A DNA stretch of 30,188 nucleotides from DATGKR01 sp035294565 (lineage in GTDB: Bacteria; Actinomycetota; Acidimicrobiia; Acidimicrobiales; Palsa-688). The translations under genes were made by a program, and so were the position numbers. The stretch covers positions 1-30,188 of the forward strand of contig DATGKR010000174.1 of assembly GCA_035294565.1 (NCBI GenBank), read 5' to 3'. Every line of letters starts with the position of its first letter. Positions within the stretch are counted from its first letter, which is position 1. Of the stretch, positions 16,680-25,848 are shown one piece after another. A model generated the notes under the pieces. It had not been told where the DNA came from. It ran no database searches and saw only the letters and a list, made by a program, of their open reading frames with translations.

Positions 16680-19600
16680 GCCTCGCCGCGCGCGCCGCGC
16701 CGGTCGAGGCGACACCGGGCTCCCCGTCGCTCCTCAGAGTGGCTGTCACCAACACCGGTGAAGCTCCCACGAGCGTCTCGCTGTCGGTGGCGGGGATGGA
16801 CCCGGCGTGGCTCTCCGTGCCCGAACCGTTCGGACCGCTGCCACCCGGCGCGACGGTGGTCGCCGAGATCGCCGTCACCGTCCCGGTTGGGCACCCACCC
16901 TGCGAGCTGGCCGTGTCGGTGACCGCCACCGACGCAGGCGGCAGCTCGGCGTCGGCCGACGTGGTGGTCGGCGTGCGCGACGGCTCCGTCGTGTCCGCAG
17001 CGGTCGAACCGGCCGAGGCGCGCGGGGGATGGACGGGCCGGGCGAGGGTCGTCCTGCGAAACCGTTCCAAGACGCCTGTGCGCGTCGACCTCCACGCATC
17101 CTCGCCGGAACCGGACCTGCGGGTGCGTTTCGACGGCCCCACCCAGCTCCTCCAACCCGGGCAGGAGGTCCAGGTACCCACTCGGCTCTCCGCCCGGCGC
17201 CGTCTCGCCGGCGGTCCCACCAGACGGCCCTACGCGGTCCTGGTGCGCACCCGGGGGACGCCCGTTCAGCTGGAAGCCGCTTTCGTCCAAAGGGCGGTGC
17301 TCTCCGCCTGGATGACCAAGGTTGTCGCCCTGGCGGCGGTCGCCGCCCTTTGGGTCGCGGTCGCCGCCGTGGGGATCACCGATCTGAGCAAGCACGTGAA
17401 CAACACGGCCAACCAGCGCGCAGCGAACAACGCTCCGCCGCTCTCGACCCCGTCGGGCCCCTCGGGGGGAAGCGGCCCCGGCGCCGGGGGGCCCGGCGGT
17501 TCGGGGGTATCGGCGGGGACGGGCGGCCCGGGGGGCGCAGGCGGCGCCGCGTCGACGCCGAGCAGGCTGAGCGGAAAGGTGACCGCCGCCCAGCCCGGAG
17601 GGGTGACCGTGAGGGTCACTCCCACCTCCCTCGAAGACCAGACGTCCCAGGCGGCGACGGTCGCGTCGCTGCCCGCCTCGCCGCGCTCACCGGTCGAGCT
17701 GGTCTCGGCGACAGCCCCCCTCGCGAAGCTGTACGGGGCCGACCTGCCCGACGCTCCCGCGCCGTCACCGACCGCCCGCCTGGACGCCCTGACGACCACC
17801 ACCTCACCCGACGGGTTCTGGGCGGTCGCCGGCATCACCGCACCCGGCTACTACCTGGTGTCGTTCTCCAAGCCGGGCTACGCGACCGCTGACTACGTGG
17901 TCGACATCCCCGGCGGCGGCAAGGCGGTGACCCTCCAGGCCCGGCTGGTCCCCGGCAACGGCGCCCTGTCAGGGACGGTGTCGGGCCCCCACGGCCCGCT
18001 CGGCGGGGTGCAGCTGACGATCACCGACGGCACGGTCAGCTTGACCACCCGCACTCCCACCGAAGGCCAGGTCGGCGACTGGAGGGTCACCGGCCTGACC
18101 ACCCCCGACACGTACCTGGTCACGGCAACCCTCCCGGGCTACAGCACGCAGACCACCTTGGAGACCCTGGGGGCCGGCGCCAGCCAGAGCGGCATCGACC
18201 TCACCATGGTCCCCGGTGAGGGATCGATAAGCGGCACGGTGGTCTCGTCGGTCACCGGGCAGCCTGTGGGGGGCCTGACCGTGACGGCCACCAGCGCCGC
18301 CGAGACGCGGACGACGACGACGACCACCGTCGCCCAGATCGGCACCTACGACCTGCCGGACCTCCCGGTGCCGGGAAGCTACGCCCTCACCATCTCCGGC
18401 GACGGCTATGTGAGCCAGACCGAGCAGGTCACCCTCGCCGCCGACCCCTCGACGGACAACGCCACCGTCAACGCGACCGTCACCCCGTCGGGCGCCGACG
18501 TCACGGGCGTCGTCACCGCGAGCGACACGGGCAAAGGCCTTGCCGGCGCCGGGTTGGTCCTGTCCAACCAGACCAACGTCTACAAGACCCTGACCACCTC
18601 CACGGGCACGCCGGGGAGCTTCGACTTCGGCCAGGTGCCCCCAGGTGAGTACGTGCTGAGCGCCGAGGCGTTCGGCTACACGACCGAGTCGGCGCAGGTG
18701 TCGGTCGGGCCGGGCCAGACCCAGACGGTGGACCTCACCCTGCCCTTCGTGGGCCAGCAGAGCCTCGCGACGGCCACGGTCCAGGGGAGCGTCGCGTCCC
18801 TTATCACCGCCAAAGCGGTCATCGGCGCCCAGATCAGCCTTGACGGCAAGCCTGTGTCGGCGACCACCAACGCGCAAGGTCAGTACGTGTTGAAGGGGGT
18901 GAACCCCGGCACTCACACCGTCACCGCCAGCTGCTCCCAGTCGAGCCCGTGCGAGAGCCTCGATCTCAACACGAACGCCCTCGCCCCCGAGGACTTCGAG
19001 ACCACCACGGTGCAGGTGACCGTCGCCCTCGGCGCGGTCGCCTTCGCCCCTCCGATCCTGATGCCCAAGCTGGACCGCCTCGCCGGCGTGGTCCTCGACC
19101 GCACCGGCGCACCGGTCCCCGATCCGATCGTCACTCTCACCAACCCACAGACCGGCCAGTCGTTCGCCCCTGCGACGTCGCCCACTCTCTCGGGGGTGAC
19201 CGCCGCCCAGGGAGGCTTCGAGTTCGACAACATCCCCCACGGCACCTACACGCTGACCATCAAGGGCCCGCCGGTGAGCGGCACCGGCGACTGCAGCGGG
19301 GTCAGGGAGTACCTGCCGCTGACCACGTCGGTCACCCTCCAGATCGACACGGACCTGGTGCTCAACGGCCCGCAGGGCACCCCCAACGCCAGCCCGGAGC
19401 TCACCGTCCTGCCCGACTACCGGGTGAACACCGAGATAGTCCCGCCCAGCGGCGGGACGCCCGTGCCCACGCCGGACGTCAGCGTCACCGTCACCGGGCT
19501 TCCCGGCACGGCGAGCTCATCCTTCAGCGTGACCTGCCAGGAGCCGCTGACCACTCAGGTGATCGAGCTCCCCCTCTCGATGCTCGGCGACCAGTTCGTC

Positions 19601-22600
19601 GCCTCCTTCAGCTACTCGAGCGGCGGCGTCGACTACTCGGCGCCGCAGTCCGCGCCGTTCCTCGACCTGGAGAACTCCCCCAACGTGGACACCGCCCTGC
19701 TGGTCCCCCCGACGGGGAACGTCTCGGTGAGCCTCACCTTCCCGTGGCGCACCTCCAACGGCAGCGGCGGCGTCCTCACCTGCCCGGCCAGCACCTCCGG
19801 CGCCGCCGGCTGCCCCGCGCTGGCGACATCGGACCTGCCGGCCGCCGTCCAGCTCGTCGGCACCGTAGCCAAGGCGGGCGGCGCCACCACCCAGCAGACC
19901 TTTACCGCCCCGCCGAGCACCACCGGAACCTGGACGTTCAGTTCGGCGTCGCTCACCGGACTGGTCCCCGGCCCGGTGAGCTTCCGCGTCACCGGCGGCG
20001 CCTTCCAGGCTTTCAGCTTCGCCACCTCCACCACCACTTCGGGATTCTCGGCCGAGACGTTCGGCCTGACGCCGAACATGAGCGCGGTGGTGGGCACGCT
20101 CACGTCGCCCGTGGCGGGCACCTCGATAGCAGTGGCGCCTTCCGAGCCGTCCCTGTCGGTCACCACCACCTCCGGCGGATCCGACAACATCGTCTGGCAA
20201 GAGAGCGGCGAGCCGGCGGGCTACGCCTTCCCCGGAGTGTACGACGTCACCTTCTCCCACCCCGGCTACGACTCGACGGTCATCGACGGCTTCAGCGTCG
20301 GCCTCTGCGACACCTCGTGCACGGCGACCCTCGGCGAAGGAGGATCGCCAGCGGTCACCCCCGACACGTTCACCTACCAGAACGGCACCGGTGCGATCAG
20401 CCTCACGGCGAACGTCACCGTCACCGTCACCCCGGCCTTCACCCCCCAAAGCGGCCTGCCTTACCCGACGGTGACCCTCACCAACGCCGCCGGCACCCAG
20501 GTCGGCTCGGCGACCCTCAGCGCCAGCCAGCCGAGCGCCACCTTCCCCGACCTTTCGGTGACCGGCAACTACACCTCGGCCGGCTCCGAGCCGGGGTACA
20601 CCGTGACCGTGTCGGCGCCCGGCTTCCAGACCTACACGGCCACCGAGGTGATCAGCTCGGACACGACGCTCACCCCCTCGCTCACCCTCGAGGGTTACCT
20701 GACCGGCTCGGTCGACGGGGTCATCAACCAGAGCGCCAGCCCCCTGCAGGGCGCGACCGTGACCGCCAACCGCTCGTCTCTCGGTTCCACTGGTTGCACC
20801 ACCTCGGACACGCCGTCGCCGCTCTCGGCGACCACCGGCGCCAACGGCACCTTCGCCATCGCCCCCGACGGAGGCATCTGCCCCGGATCGTCCTACGACG
20901 TTTCCGTCAGCGCCCCCACCGGGTACTCGACCTCCGGTGTCACCTCGTCGTCCACCGTCGGGCCGCTCACCGCGGGCGACAACGTCGTCAACGGGGGGTC
21001 GCCGCTCGAGGTAAAGGCGAACACGGTGAGCGTGACCTTCACCGTCACCGACGACGCCTCCCCCCCCAATGACCTTCCGGGGGTGTCGGTCCTGGGGAGC
21101 AGCGTCATCGGGAGAACGGTGACCGGCACGACCGACAAGTCCGGTCAGGTCACCCTGAACGTCGACCCCACCACCTACACGTTCACGTTCTCCCTCAGCC
21201 AGTACAACACGGTCACCGAGACCTACACCTTCGGGATCGGCGAGGCACCGCAGAGCGAGACCGTCGCGCTCACCAAGCACGAGAACACGGTGGAGGGCAC
21301 CGTCACCACCCCCGGGACCTGCGCTGCGACGACCCCCTGCCCGGTCCAGGGTGTCACCGTCACCTTGGAGAACCCGAACAACAACCAGACGATCGCCACC
21401 GCCACGACCGACAGCAACGGCGGCTACCAGTTCACCAACATCGCCGACGGAACCTACCTGCTCGTCCCCACCTTCAACGGGTACCAGGAAGCTCCCGGCT
21501 ACCAGGAGAGCTTCGCCACCTCCAGCGGTTCGGTCACCGAGAAGGACGCTTCGATCGTCGCGTCCCCCGTCGGCTTCACCGTCGACGTCACCGCCGACAT
21601 GAGCGGCCTGCCTCTCACCTCCTACAGCGTGTCGTTGATGCCCGCGACGCCTCCCTCCGGGGTGTCGCTGACCTGCGCCTCCGGCTCACCCCCTCTTTTG
21701 ACCACCGGCCAGGGCAGCACCTACTCGGCGGGTATCGCGGCCAGCAACAAAGGCGGCAGCCCGACCTACACCGCCACCTTCCCGGGCAGCAGCGTGGTGC
21801 CCGACTTCTACGACCTCACGGTCAGCGGTTCGGGCCTCCCCGCCCAGCAGGCCGACGGCCTGGTGGTCTGCCCCACCTCGGGCAACCTCGCCGAGTACAG
21901 CCTCACGCCTTCGGTCTCCGAGACCGGCAGGTCGCCGAACTTCACCCCGTCGTTCGAGGTGCTCGCCGGTCAGGTGACCGGGGCTGTCGGTGTCTCCTCC
22001 AACGCGGGGACGCTCACCGCCGGCGACCTCACCGTGACCCTCACCCCGAGCGGCGGCGGGGCGGCCGACACGGTGAGCGCGGCCTGCTCCAGCGCCTCGG
22101 GATGCACCACCGGCACCTTCCGCAGCGACCTGCTCGCGCCCGGCACCTACACGGTTCAGGCCTCCACGACCAGCGCCGGCTACGACCCCTCCCCGGCCCT
22201 GACCGTCCAGGTGACCTCCTCGTCGCCGACCCCCTCCACCGGCAGCACGTTGTCGGTGGTGTGCCCGGCGACCAACCCGGCACCGCCGTGCCTCTTGCAG
22301 GTTGCGCCCGCCCCCCGGACCGTGGACGTCACCGTCGACGACGGGGCGACCGGAAAGCCCGTCGGCGCCGGCTACGAGGTCACGCTCTCGGACGCGTCGC
22401 TCGGTACTTCCTACGGGCCGGAGCCCACCAGCTCGACCGGCGTCGCCGCCTTCTCCGCCGTCGAACCCGACCCGGCCCACGACTACGCCGTGACGCTGGC
22501 CAGCCCCGCCGGGCAGTCCCTCACCTCCTCCGCGTCCGCCGTGCAGGTCGGGATCGGCACCGGCACCGTCGATGTGAGCGTCACTGCCGGCACCGGGGCT

Positions 22601-22882
22601 ATCTCCGGCACCGTCACCCCCGCCTCCGGGTACACGGGGAGCGTCACCGTCGAGTTGTGCACCACGGCCTCCTGCACGGATGTGCTGCAGAGCCAGACCG
22701 TCAGCTTCTCGGGAGGCAGCCCCTCCTCCGCCGGCTACACCTTCGACGGCCTGGCTCCGGGAAGCAGCGGCTATTTCGTCGAGGGCACAGCGAGCCCCGG
22801 CACGGTCGCCGGCGGGGACACCTCCTCGGAGACGGTCACCGCCGGGCAGACCACAACGGGCGCCTCGCTGACGGTTTCCTGA
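16676..22882 (+). CDS. Giant bitopic membrane protein with at least fifteen carboxypeptidase-regulatory-like repeats (paralog 3)
   Basis: A 2068-residue protein, the largest in the window. The frame is open far upstream, but the GTG at 16676 (GTGA overlap with the previous stop) is chosen because it reproduces the paralog architecture: beta-sandwich units (LRVAVTNTGEAPTSVSLSV; RARVVLRNRSKTPVRVDL), a membrane helix near 214-234 (VVALAAVAALWVAVAAVGI), then a Gly/Ser/Pro-rich linker near 250-300. The remaining 1700 residues are a long chain of carboxypeptidase-regulatory-like and related Ig-fold domains (LSGTV, PLGGV, PGTYTLTI, GYxxQT). From the fifth domain onward many contain cysteine pairs (CSQSSPC, CDTSC, CAATTPC, CTTASC), which genes 1 and 2 of the trio largely lack, supporting an oxidising extracellular location. 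Fully extended it could span the cell wall. Ligand and job are unknown; anchoring or gating of the contractile particle is inferred. Confidence 0.85.
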   Translation: MSLAARAAPVEATPGSPSLLRVAVTNTGEAPTSVSLSVAGMDPAWLSVPEPFGPLPPGATVVAEIAVTVPVGHPPCELAVSVTATDAGGSSASADVVVGVRDGSVVSAAVEPAEARGGWTGRARVVLRNRSKTPVRVDLHASSPEPDLRVRFDGPTQLLQPGQEVQVPTRLSARRRLAGGPTRRPYAVLVRTRGTPVQLEAAFVQRAVLSAWMTKVVALAAVAALWVAVAAVGITDLSKHVNNTANQRAANNAPPLSTPSGPSGGSGPGAGGPGGSGVSAGTGGPGGAGGAASTPSRLSGKVTAAQPGGVTVRVTPTSLEDQTSQAATVASLPASPRSPVELVSATAPLAKLYGADLPDAPAPSPTARLDALTTTTSPDGFWAVAGITAPGYYLVSFSKPGYATADYVVDIPGGGKAVTLQARLVPGNGALSGTVSGPHGPLGGVQLTITDGTVSLTTRTPTEGQVGDWRVTGLTTPDTYLVTATLPGYSTQTTLETLGAGASQSGIDLTMVPGEGSISGTVVSSVTGQPVGGLTVTATSAAETRTTTTTTVAQIGTYDLPDLPVPGSYALTISGDGYVSQTEQVTLAADPSTDNATVNATVTPSGADVTGVVTASDTGKGLAGAGLVLSNQTNVYKTLTTSTGTPGSFDFGQVPPGEYVLSAEAFGYTTESAQVSVGPGQTQTVDLTLPFVGQQSLATATVQGSVASLITAKAVIGAQISLDGKPVSATTNAQGQYVLKGVNPGTHTVTASCSQSSPCESLDLNTNALAPEDFETTTVQVTVALGAVAFAPPILMPKLDRLAGVVLDRTGAPVPDPIVTLTNPQTGQSFAPATSPTLSGVTAAQGGFEFDNIPHGTYTLTIKGPPVSGTGDCSGVREYLPLTTSVTLQIDTDLVLNGPQGTPNASPELTVLPDYRVNTEIVPPSGGTPVPTPDVSVTVTGLPGTASSSFSVTCQEPLTTQVIELPLSMLGDQFVASFSYSSGGVDYSAPQSAPFLDLENSPNVDTALLVPPTGNVSVSLTFPWRTSNGSGGVLTCPASTSGAAGCPALATSDLPAAVQLVGTVAKAGGATTQQTFTAPPSTTGTWTFSSASLTGLVPGPVSFRVTGGAFQAFSFATSTTTSGFSAETFGLTPNMSAVVGTLTSPVAGTSIAVAPSEPSLSVTTTSGGSDNIVWQESGEPAGYAFPGVYDVTFSHPGYDSTVIDGFSVGLCDTSCTATLGEGGSPAVTPDTFTYQNGTGAISLTANVTVTVTPAFTPQSGLPYPTVTLTNAAGTQVGSATLSASQPSATFPDLSVTGNYTSAGSEPGYTVTVSAPGFQTYTATEVISSDTTLTPSLTLEGYLTGSVDGVINQSASPLQGATVTANRSSLGSTGCTTSDTPSPLSATTGANGTFAIAPDGGICPGSSYDVSVSAPTGYSTSGVTSSSTVGPLTAGDNVVNGGSPLEVKANTVSVTFTVTDDASPPNDLPGVSVLGSSVIGRTVTGTTDKSGQVTLNVDPTTYTFTFSLSQYNTVTETYTFGIGEAPQSETVALTKHENTVEGTVTTPGTCAATTPCPVQGVTVTLENPNNNQTIATATTDSNGGYQFTNIADGTYLLVPTFNGYQEAPGYQESFATSSGSVTEKDASIVASPVGFTVDVTADMSGLPLTSYSVSLMPATPPSGVSLTCASGSPPLLTTGQGSTYSAGIAASNKGGSPTYTATFPGSSVVPDFYDLTVSGSGLPAQQADGLVVCPTSGNLAEYSLTPSVSETGRSPNFTPSFEVLAGQVTGAVGVSSNAGTLTAGDLTVTLTPSGGGAADTVSAACSSASGCTTGTFRSDLLAPGTYTVQASTTSAGYDPSPALTVQVTSSSPTPSTGSTLSVVCPATNPAPPCLLQVAPAPRTVDVTVDDGATGKPVGAGYEVTLSDASLGTSYGPEPTSSTGVAAFSAVEPDPAHDYAVTLASPAGQSLTSSASAVQVGIGTGTVDVSVTAGTGAISGTVTPASGYTGSVTVELCTTASCTDVLQSQTVSFSGGSPSSAGYTFDGLAPGSSGYFVEGTASPGTVAGGDTSSETVTAGQTTTGASLTVS

Positions 22883-22898
22883 CCCGAGAGTCGGGGTC
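22881..22898 (+). terminator. Weak hairpin between convergent operons
   Basis: GACCC at 22881-22885 can pair with GGGTC at 22894-22898 around an 8-base loop, immediately after the stop of the giant membrane-protein gene. Only 33 bp separate the two convergent operons, so a bidirectional stop signal is expected here. This stem is short and has no U-tract, so the assignment is tentative. Confidence 0.25.
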
Positions 22899-22915
22899 GC
22901 AGCACTGGCGGGCGG

Positions 22916-23368
22916 TCAGCTGAGCAGCAGGACCAGCGCCACGACGGCCCCGACGGCGAGCACGGCGAGCAGGACCCACGGCCACCACGAGCGGGTCGCG
23001 GGGGGTTCGGGCACCGGCTCGGGCTCGGCCACCGGCACGGGCGGCGGGGGTGGGGGCAGCACGACAGTCGGAGGCGGGGGACGCAGGTCCGACCCGCAAC
23101 GGATGCACACGGCCGCGCTCACCGGGTTCGGCTCCGTGCACTCGGGGCAGTCAGCCGTGGCGAGCGAGACCAGGCCGGCGGTGCCCGGGAGGCGCCTCAG
23201 CCCTCCGTCGACGTCGGGGGCATCCGCCCCCTCCAACCGGGGCGGCCGGGCCCAGAACAGGGGGTAGTCGCACTGCCGGCAGAACGCCGACGCCTCGCGG
23301 GCCAGGTCCTTGAAGTGGCTCACCGTGCCGCACGACGGGCAGGCGACCTCGATCGTCTCGATGCTCAT
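22916..23368 (-). CDS. Zinc-ribbon protein with C-terminal membrane anchor
   Basis: A 150-residue protein at the end of the baseplate operon. Two zinc-ribbon motifs are visible: CPSC...CRQC near residues 10-35 and CPEC...CIRC near 70-90. A Pro-rich spacer follows (PPPPTVVLPPPPPPVPV and an EPEPVPEPP stretch), then one hydrophobic helix at the extreme C-terminus (WWPWVLLAVLAVGAVVALVL). This is a tail-anchored arrangement with the zinc ribbons facing the cytoplasm. The ATG at 23368 overlaps the stop of the gpI-like gene (ATGA) and removes an unlikely Arg-rich N-terminal extension of the open frame. Zinc ribbons of this kind often mediate protein contacts. Given its operon, it could bring the baseplate to the membrane or act as a chaperone, but no family with known function is recognised. 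Confidence 0.8.
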   Translation of the reverse strand: MSIETIEVACPSCGTVSHFKDLAREASAFCRQCDYPLFWARPPRLEGADAPDVDGGLRRLPGTAGLVSLATADCPECTEPNPVSAAVCIRCGSDLRPPPPTVVLPPPPPPVPVAEPEPVPEPPATRSWWPWVLLAVLAVGAVVALVLLLS

Positions 23369-23901
23369 CGGGCCGCTTCCACAGCCGGCGGCCACACCCG
23401 CTCCCCGGCCACCCAGATCTCGAAAGCGACGTTCGCGGGCAGCTCGTCGCGCACGACGCCGACGAACTCCCCGACCGGCATCCCGCCGGTGCTCCCCACC
23501 CGCATGACCACCGACGGGGGGGGTGCCGGCTCGCCGTTGTCGGGTCTGATGGAGCCGCTCTCGACGATCTCGGCCGGACCCTGGGTGGTCACCTCCAAGA
23601 AGCGCCGGAGACCCTGCCCGGTGCCCCTCCACGCCAGGCATTCGCTCCCGGTCCTCACCAGGCGGCGCTGAAGGGACTCGTCGAGCGACGAGTCGATCGC
23701 CGGCATCCCGATCCAGGAGGCGAGCCAGCGCACCATCTCCGGGGGGGCGACCGTCGGGTCGAAGGCGTGGGGGATGTTGTCCACCCCGTCGAGAACGGTG
23801 CCCGCCTCCTCCTCGAACATGGAGACGAACCGCAGGAAGAAATCGTCGTCCAGCATGCCCATCGGCAGCTGGCCGACCAGCCAGCTCTCGCGGCGGGTCA
23901 C
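23365..23901 (-). CDS. gpI-like baseplate protein (Afp12/Pvc12 type, phage tail protein I family)
   Basis: A 178-residue protein. It resembles the tail protein I domain found in eCIS and P2-like baseplates: an opening LVGQLPMGMLDDDFFLRFVS, the FEEEAGTVLDGVDNIPHAFDP segment, EMVRWLASWIG, RRLVRTGSECLAWRGTGQGL and a C-terminal beta region. It should form part of the baseplate wedge together with the gpJ-like protein encoded just upstream. The GTG start at 23901 shares a GTGA overlap with the stop of the gpJ gene; the longer upstream frame is Arg-rich shadow sequence. Its stop overlaps the start of the zinc-ribbon gene. Confidence 0.87.
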   Translation of the reverse strand: MTRRESWLVGQLPMGMLDDDFFLRFVSMFEEEAGTVLDGVDNIPHAFDPTVAPPEMVRWLASWIGMPAIDSSLDESLQRRLVRTGSECLAWRGTGQGLRRFLEVTTQGPAEIVESGSIRPDNGEPAPPPSVVMRVGSTGGMPVGEFVGVVRDELPANVAFEIWVAGERVWPPAVEAAR

Positions 23902-25847
23902 CGCACGACCACCTGGTGACGGGCGGAGAGGAATAGGGAGGAACGGTCGAGTCGCATCACCTCCCGCCCGGCACCCACCCGCTGGCCGGTGCGCAGGTCG
24001 TAGGCGAAGAGAAGCACCTCCTCGACCCGCTCGACGCCTTCGATGGCCTCGAGAAGCTCGGCGAGGGGGGCCGCGTTCAAGTCGGTGTCGAAGGGCCATC
24101 CCTCCCCGTCGGCCCCGCCGGTGAGCGGGTTGACGTAGCGGTAGAGCACGTCCAGCGCCCGCTGCCGTACCAAGGCGTTGGGCCGTCCGGGGAGCGCCTG
24201 CACCAGCGCGGCGACCGTCACCCCCTGGTAGTAGGGGGTGCCGATGTCAACGGTGGTGCCCAGCATCCGCCTCGGCTCGAGATGCCGACCGATCGCGTCG
24301 AACAGCGCCGGGGACAGGGCGAAGTCGTCTATCTGGTGCTGCTCAGGAGAGGTCCTCACCTGCGGGACCACCAATAGGCGTACGGGGTCGCCGGGCCCGG
24401 CCGGCGCCAGGCAACGCACCCTGGCCACCTCCGACGACGCTTCCATGGTGAGCCGTTCGAAGTCCCTGACCGTCACCGCCCGCTGGCCGGTGCGCAGGCT
24501 GAACGGCCCGCGAAGCTTGGCGTTGCGCACCGTTTCCCCGTCGACGCCTCCCGTGGCGGCTCCAAGGTTGGTCACCCGGTCCACGTAGGGGATGCTCACC
24601 CGCATGGAGGTGAGGGTGTTGGACCCGACGTTCCCCCGCGCCCCGCCGCCGTGGCGGTAGCCGGACATGACGATCTCGGCGCCGTCAGGGGGTATCGCCC
24701 CGTGTTGGCGGACGCTCCCATCGGCATATCGAACCGTCGGGCCGAAGCGGATCTCGCCGCTCGCCCCGTCGAGTACGTAGTGTCGGTCGTCGGGTCCCGA
24801 CGCCGTGAAGTCCTCCACTTCGGTCCATTCGGTCGTCTCGGTGATGCCGACCACGCTCACACGTTCGCCCTCCCGTCTCGGGAGCACGGGGGTCCGGCGC
24901 AGCTTGAAGCTCTGGTCGGGCGTGCCGTCGCTGCGCCCGAGGGACTCTTGGCCGATCACCTCGGCGTGCTCGGCGGCGACGGTCCCGCCGAGGGTCTCGA
25001 CGCTGAGCGCCGAGATGCGAGGCGACGCCCGGTAGGAAGGCTGGTCGGCCCGCGCAGCCCGCAGCCTGCCTCGGAGCCAGAAGGCTCGGGTGCCGCCGAG
25101 AGACAGGCCCCCCATCGCCGGTGGCAGGGCGAGGACCAGCTGGCCGTCGCGGTTGAGCCCGCCCGTCGTGTCCGACTGCACCGCCGCCGTCAGCCACGTC
25201 TCCCCCGACCAGACCTCCCAGCTGATCGGCGGGTCGGCGGGGTCGACGCCGATCCCTTCGATGCTGGCCGACACCGACAGGCGTACCACGCTTCCGGCGA
25301 TGCTCTCGGCGAAGCCGAGGTAGACGGCGTCGCCGGGGGTGATCGGGTCGGAGTTGAAGCACACGACTTCGGCGCCCGGCAGGCGCAGGTCGTCCCATGC
25401 GTCGACCAGGCGGCCCTCGTCGCCTGCCGTTCCGGTCTTCGCGGAGATGAGCTGCGGGGGGCTCATCACCAGGTCGGCGCACGTGGAGAAGACGACCGCC
25501 TCGCCGGGCAGGCCGCCGGACGTGCTGACCTCCGTCCCCGCTGGGACGACGACGGGCGTGTCGCGAGGTCCCGACAGCCAGAACGTCAGGTCGGCACGGG
25601 CGACAGACGGCGGGAAGGGTTGGATCCCGACCAGGTCGAGGAACTTGGTGTAGAGACGGTCGGGAACCTGGTTGAGCCTGAAGAGGATCATCTCGCTCAT
25701 CCAGGCGAACAGCTCGATCAGCGCCACCCCGGGATCGGAGAGGTTGTGATTGGTCCATTCCGGGCAGTAGCGGGGTATCAGCCTCTTGGTCTCGTCGACG
25801 ATGTCCTGGAACGTGCGGTCGTCGAGGTTGGGAGCGGGGAGCGCCAT
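23898..25847 (-). CDS. gpJ-like baseplate assembly protein (Afp11/Pvc11 type)
   Basis: A 649-residue baseplate wedge protein. The N-terminus is typical of the family: DRTFQDIVDETKRLIPRYCP, then WTNHNLSDPGVALIELFAWM and MILFRLNQVPDRLY, followed by FLDLVGIQPFPPSVARADLTF. The middle is beta-rich. Near residue 460 the VRDFERLTMEASSEVARVRC motif occurs, which is characteristic of baseplate J-like proteins, and the C-terminus contains the FDTDLNAAPLAELLEAIEGV segment. In contractile particles this protein with gpI and gp25 forms the wedge that triggers sheath contraction. The ATG at 25847 lies 1 nt after the stop of the gp25-like gene (TGACATG), indicating translational coupling. Length is normal for the eCIS form. 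Confidence 0.93.
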   Translation of the reverse strand: MALPAPNLDDRTFQDIVDETKRLIPRYCPEWTNHNLSDPGVALIELFAWMSEMILFRLNQVPDRLYTKFLDLVGIQPFPPSVARADLTFWLSGPRDTPVVVPAGTEVSTSGGLPGEAVVFSTCADLVMSPPQLISAKTGTAGDEGRLVDAWDDLRLPGAEVVCFNSDPITPGDAVYLGFAESIAGSVVRLSVSASIEGIGVDPADPPISWEVWSGETWLTAAVQSDTTGGLNRDGQLVLALPPAMGGLSLGGTRAFWLRGRLRAARADQPSYRASPRISALSVETLGGTVAAEHAEVIGQESLGRSDGTPDQSFKLRRTPVLPRREGERVSVVGITETTEWTEVEDFTASGPDDRHYVLDGASGEIRFGPTVRYADGSVRQHGAIPPDGAEIVMSGYRHGGGARGNVGSNTLTSMRVSIPYVDRVTNLGAATGGVDGETVRNAKLRGPFSLRTGQRAVTVRDFERLTMEASSEVARVRCLAPAGPGDPVRLLVVPQVRTSPEQHQIDDFALSPALFDAIGRHLEPRRMLGTTVDIGTPYYQGVTVAALVQALPGRPNALVRQRALDVLYRYVNPLTGGADGEGWPFDTDLNAAPLAELLEAIEGVERVEEVLLFAYDLRTGQRVGAGREVMRLDRSSLFLSARHQVVVR

Positions 25848-25848
25848 G

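Noticed and set aside
19517..21280. 587-codon minus-strand frame antisense to the giant paralog
   Set aside because: Composition is Gly/Arg/Val-rich with no recognisable domain; the plus strand shows clear repeated domains.
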